Made by a program: the position numbers and the translations under genes. A DNA stretch of 36,201 nt from Candidatus Azambacteria bacterium (lineage in GTDB: Bacteria > Patescibacteriota > Minisyncoccia > UBA10092), in the NCBI GenBank assembly GCA_030646675.1, contig JAUSKX010000029.1:1-36201 (forward strand). The letters are read 5' to 3'. The notes beneath the pieces were generated by a model, which saw nothing but the letters and a program-made list of their open reading frames with translations, was not told the origin of the DNA and searched no databases. Shown in pieces: positions 35,393-36,201 of this stretch. How positions within the stretch are numbered: the stretch's first letter is position 1; every line of letters begins with the position of its first letter.

Positions 35393-36201
35393 TTACGCGC
35401 CCAATATCTCGCTCATTTTTTTTATGGCTTCTGAAAGCTCCTCTTCAGTATAATAATTTTTTCCCTTAGGAACTTGTTCCTTTTTTGAAACGCCACATTT
35501 AAATGTATTATTATTATCGCCACAATGATGTATCTGATGTCTTATACATTCCAACCCATTACATCCTTCCCGTTTTTTATTATCATTATCAATATATATC
35601 CTATCTTTCACGCCATCGATACTATCTATTTTTATTTCTTTAATTTTACCAATTTTTTCTAATTTAGAATATAAAAATATAAAAAGCAATTCATCTTCTA
35701 TACCAAAAATAATATTGTCTGAAAATGGTTTTGTGAGTCCATCTTCTCCTTTTTCAAAGGAAACAATTTTCTTTTTTTCTTCAAAATTTTGAAACACAAA
35801 ATATGGATCGTGAGTTGTTATTATGACTTGATGATTATCTTGTTCTGCAATCTTTTCCAATGTCGCATTAAGTGTCCTTTTTAATCTAGGATGTAAGTAA
35901 ATTTCAGGCTCTTCAAAAAGAATGAGTACTGGATTTTCGGTATGGATTTTACGTTCAACTAAAATATCCAAATACGCTTTTAAAATCGACGCAACGATTA
36001 TTCTTTGCGTCCCCTGACCCAACTCATTAAGTCCTCTTTTTACTCCATTTTCAATTCCTGAAATGTCTTTAATGAGAGCCTGAATTATTACGCTGGGGTC
36101 AAGTTCTTCCTCATTAAATGTTATTTCGAGTGCATGCTCATTTTTCCCATTGAAACTCTTGAGATTATCGCTCGCCTTTTTCATTAGATTTCCAATATCC
36201 C
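35393..36201 (-). CDS. AAA/OLD-like ATPase, C-terminal portion (truncated by window edge)
   Basis: ILFEEPEIYLHPRLKRTLNATLEKIAEQDNHQVIITTHDPYFV (Walker B, H-loop); frame stays open upstream of the listed ATG (DIGNLMKKASD) to the window end. Confidence 0.75.
   Translation of the reverse strand, partial: DIGNLMKKASDNLKSFNGKNEHALEITFNEEELDPSVIIQALIKDISGIENGVKRGLNELGQGTQRIIVASILKAYLDILVERKIHTENPVLILFEEPEIYLHPRLKRTLNATLEKIAEQDNHQVIITTHDPYFVFQNFEEKKKIVSFEKGEDGLTKPFSDNIIFGIEDELLFIFLYSKLEKIGKIKEIKIDSIDGVKDRIYIDNDNKKREGCNGLECIRHQIHHCGDNNNTFKCGVSKKEQVPKGKNYYTEEELSEAIKKMSEILGA

Noticed and set aside
1-36201. CRISPR arrays, rRNA genes, transposases/IS elements, prophage genes
   Set aside because: No regularly spaced repeats, rRNA signatures or transposase/integrase motifs seen on either strand.

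Overview
Window of about 36 kb, almost entirely coded on the minus strand. It looks like a Patescibacteria/CPR (Parcubacteria-like) chromosome segment, judging from compact genes, short overlaps and the types of family present. The housekeeping core includes nusB-rnc-smc (compact SMC), tgt, typA, obg, lemA-htpX, a FKBP isomerase, and tRNA-Ser(GGA). Metabolic genes include a phosphoketolase-acetate kinase pair (xfp-ackA). A copper/thiol-redox run comprises DUF1573, a CcdA-like protein, a novel Cys-rich secreted protein, a SHOCT protein and CopA. A signalling run comprises FecR, CHASE2-adenylate cyclase and an M23 peptidase. The edges carry partial defence-like genes: at the left, a HsdS-like fragment plus a nuclease-methylase fusion; at the right, a PD-(D/E)XK nuclease plus a truncated AAA/OLD-like ATPase. 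The most interesting unexplained structures are: (1) two unrelated small HTH regulators (TrpR/YerC-like and ArsR-like), each bracketed by a pair of long palindromes sitting upstream of the regulator and upstream of the next gene. In the ArsR/TspO pair the two palindromes differ by compensatory changes in both arms. (2) A ~133-bp hairpin-rich element beside tRNA-Ser that ends in a second copy of the tRNA 3' end, with a better acceptor-stem match and an encoded CCA. (3) An apparent -1 frameshift in a class IV aminotransferase. (4) A hinge-less mini-SMC.
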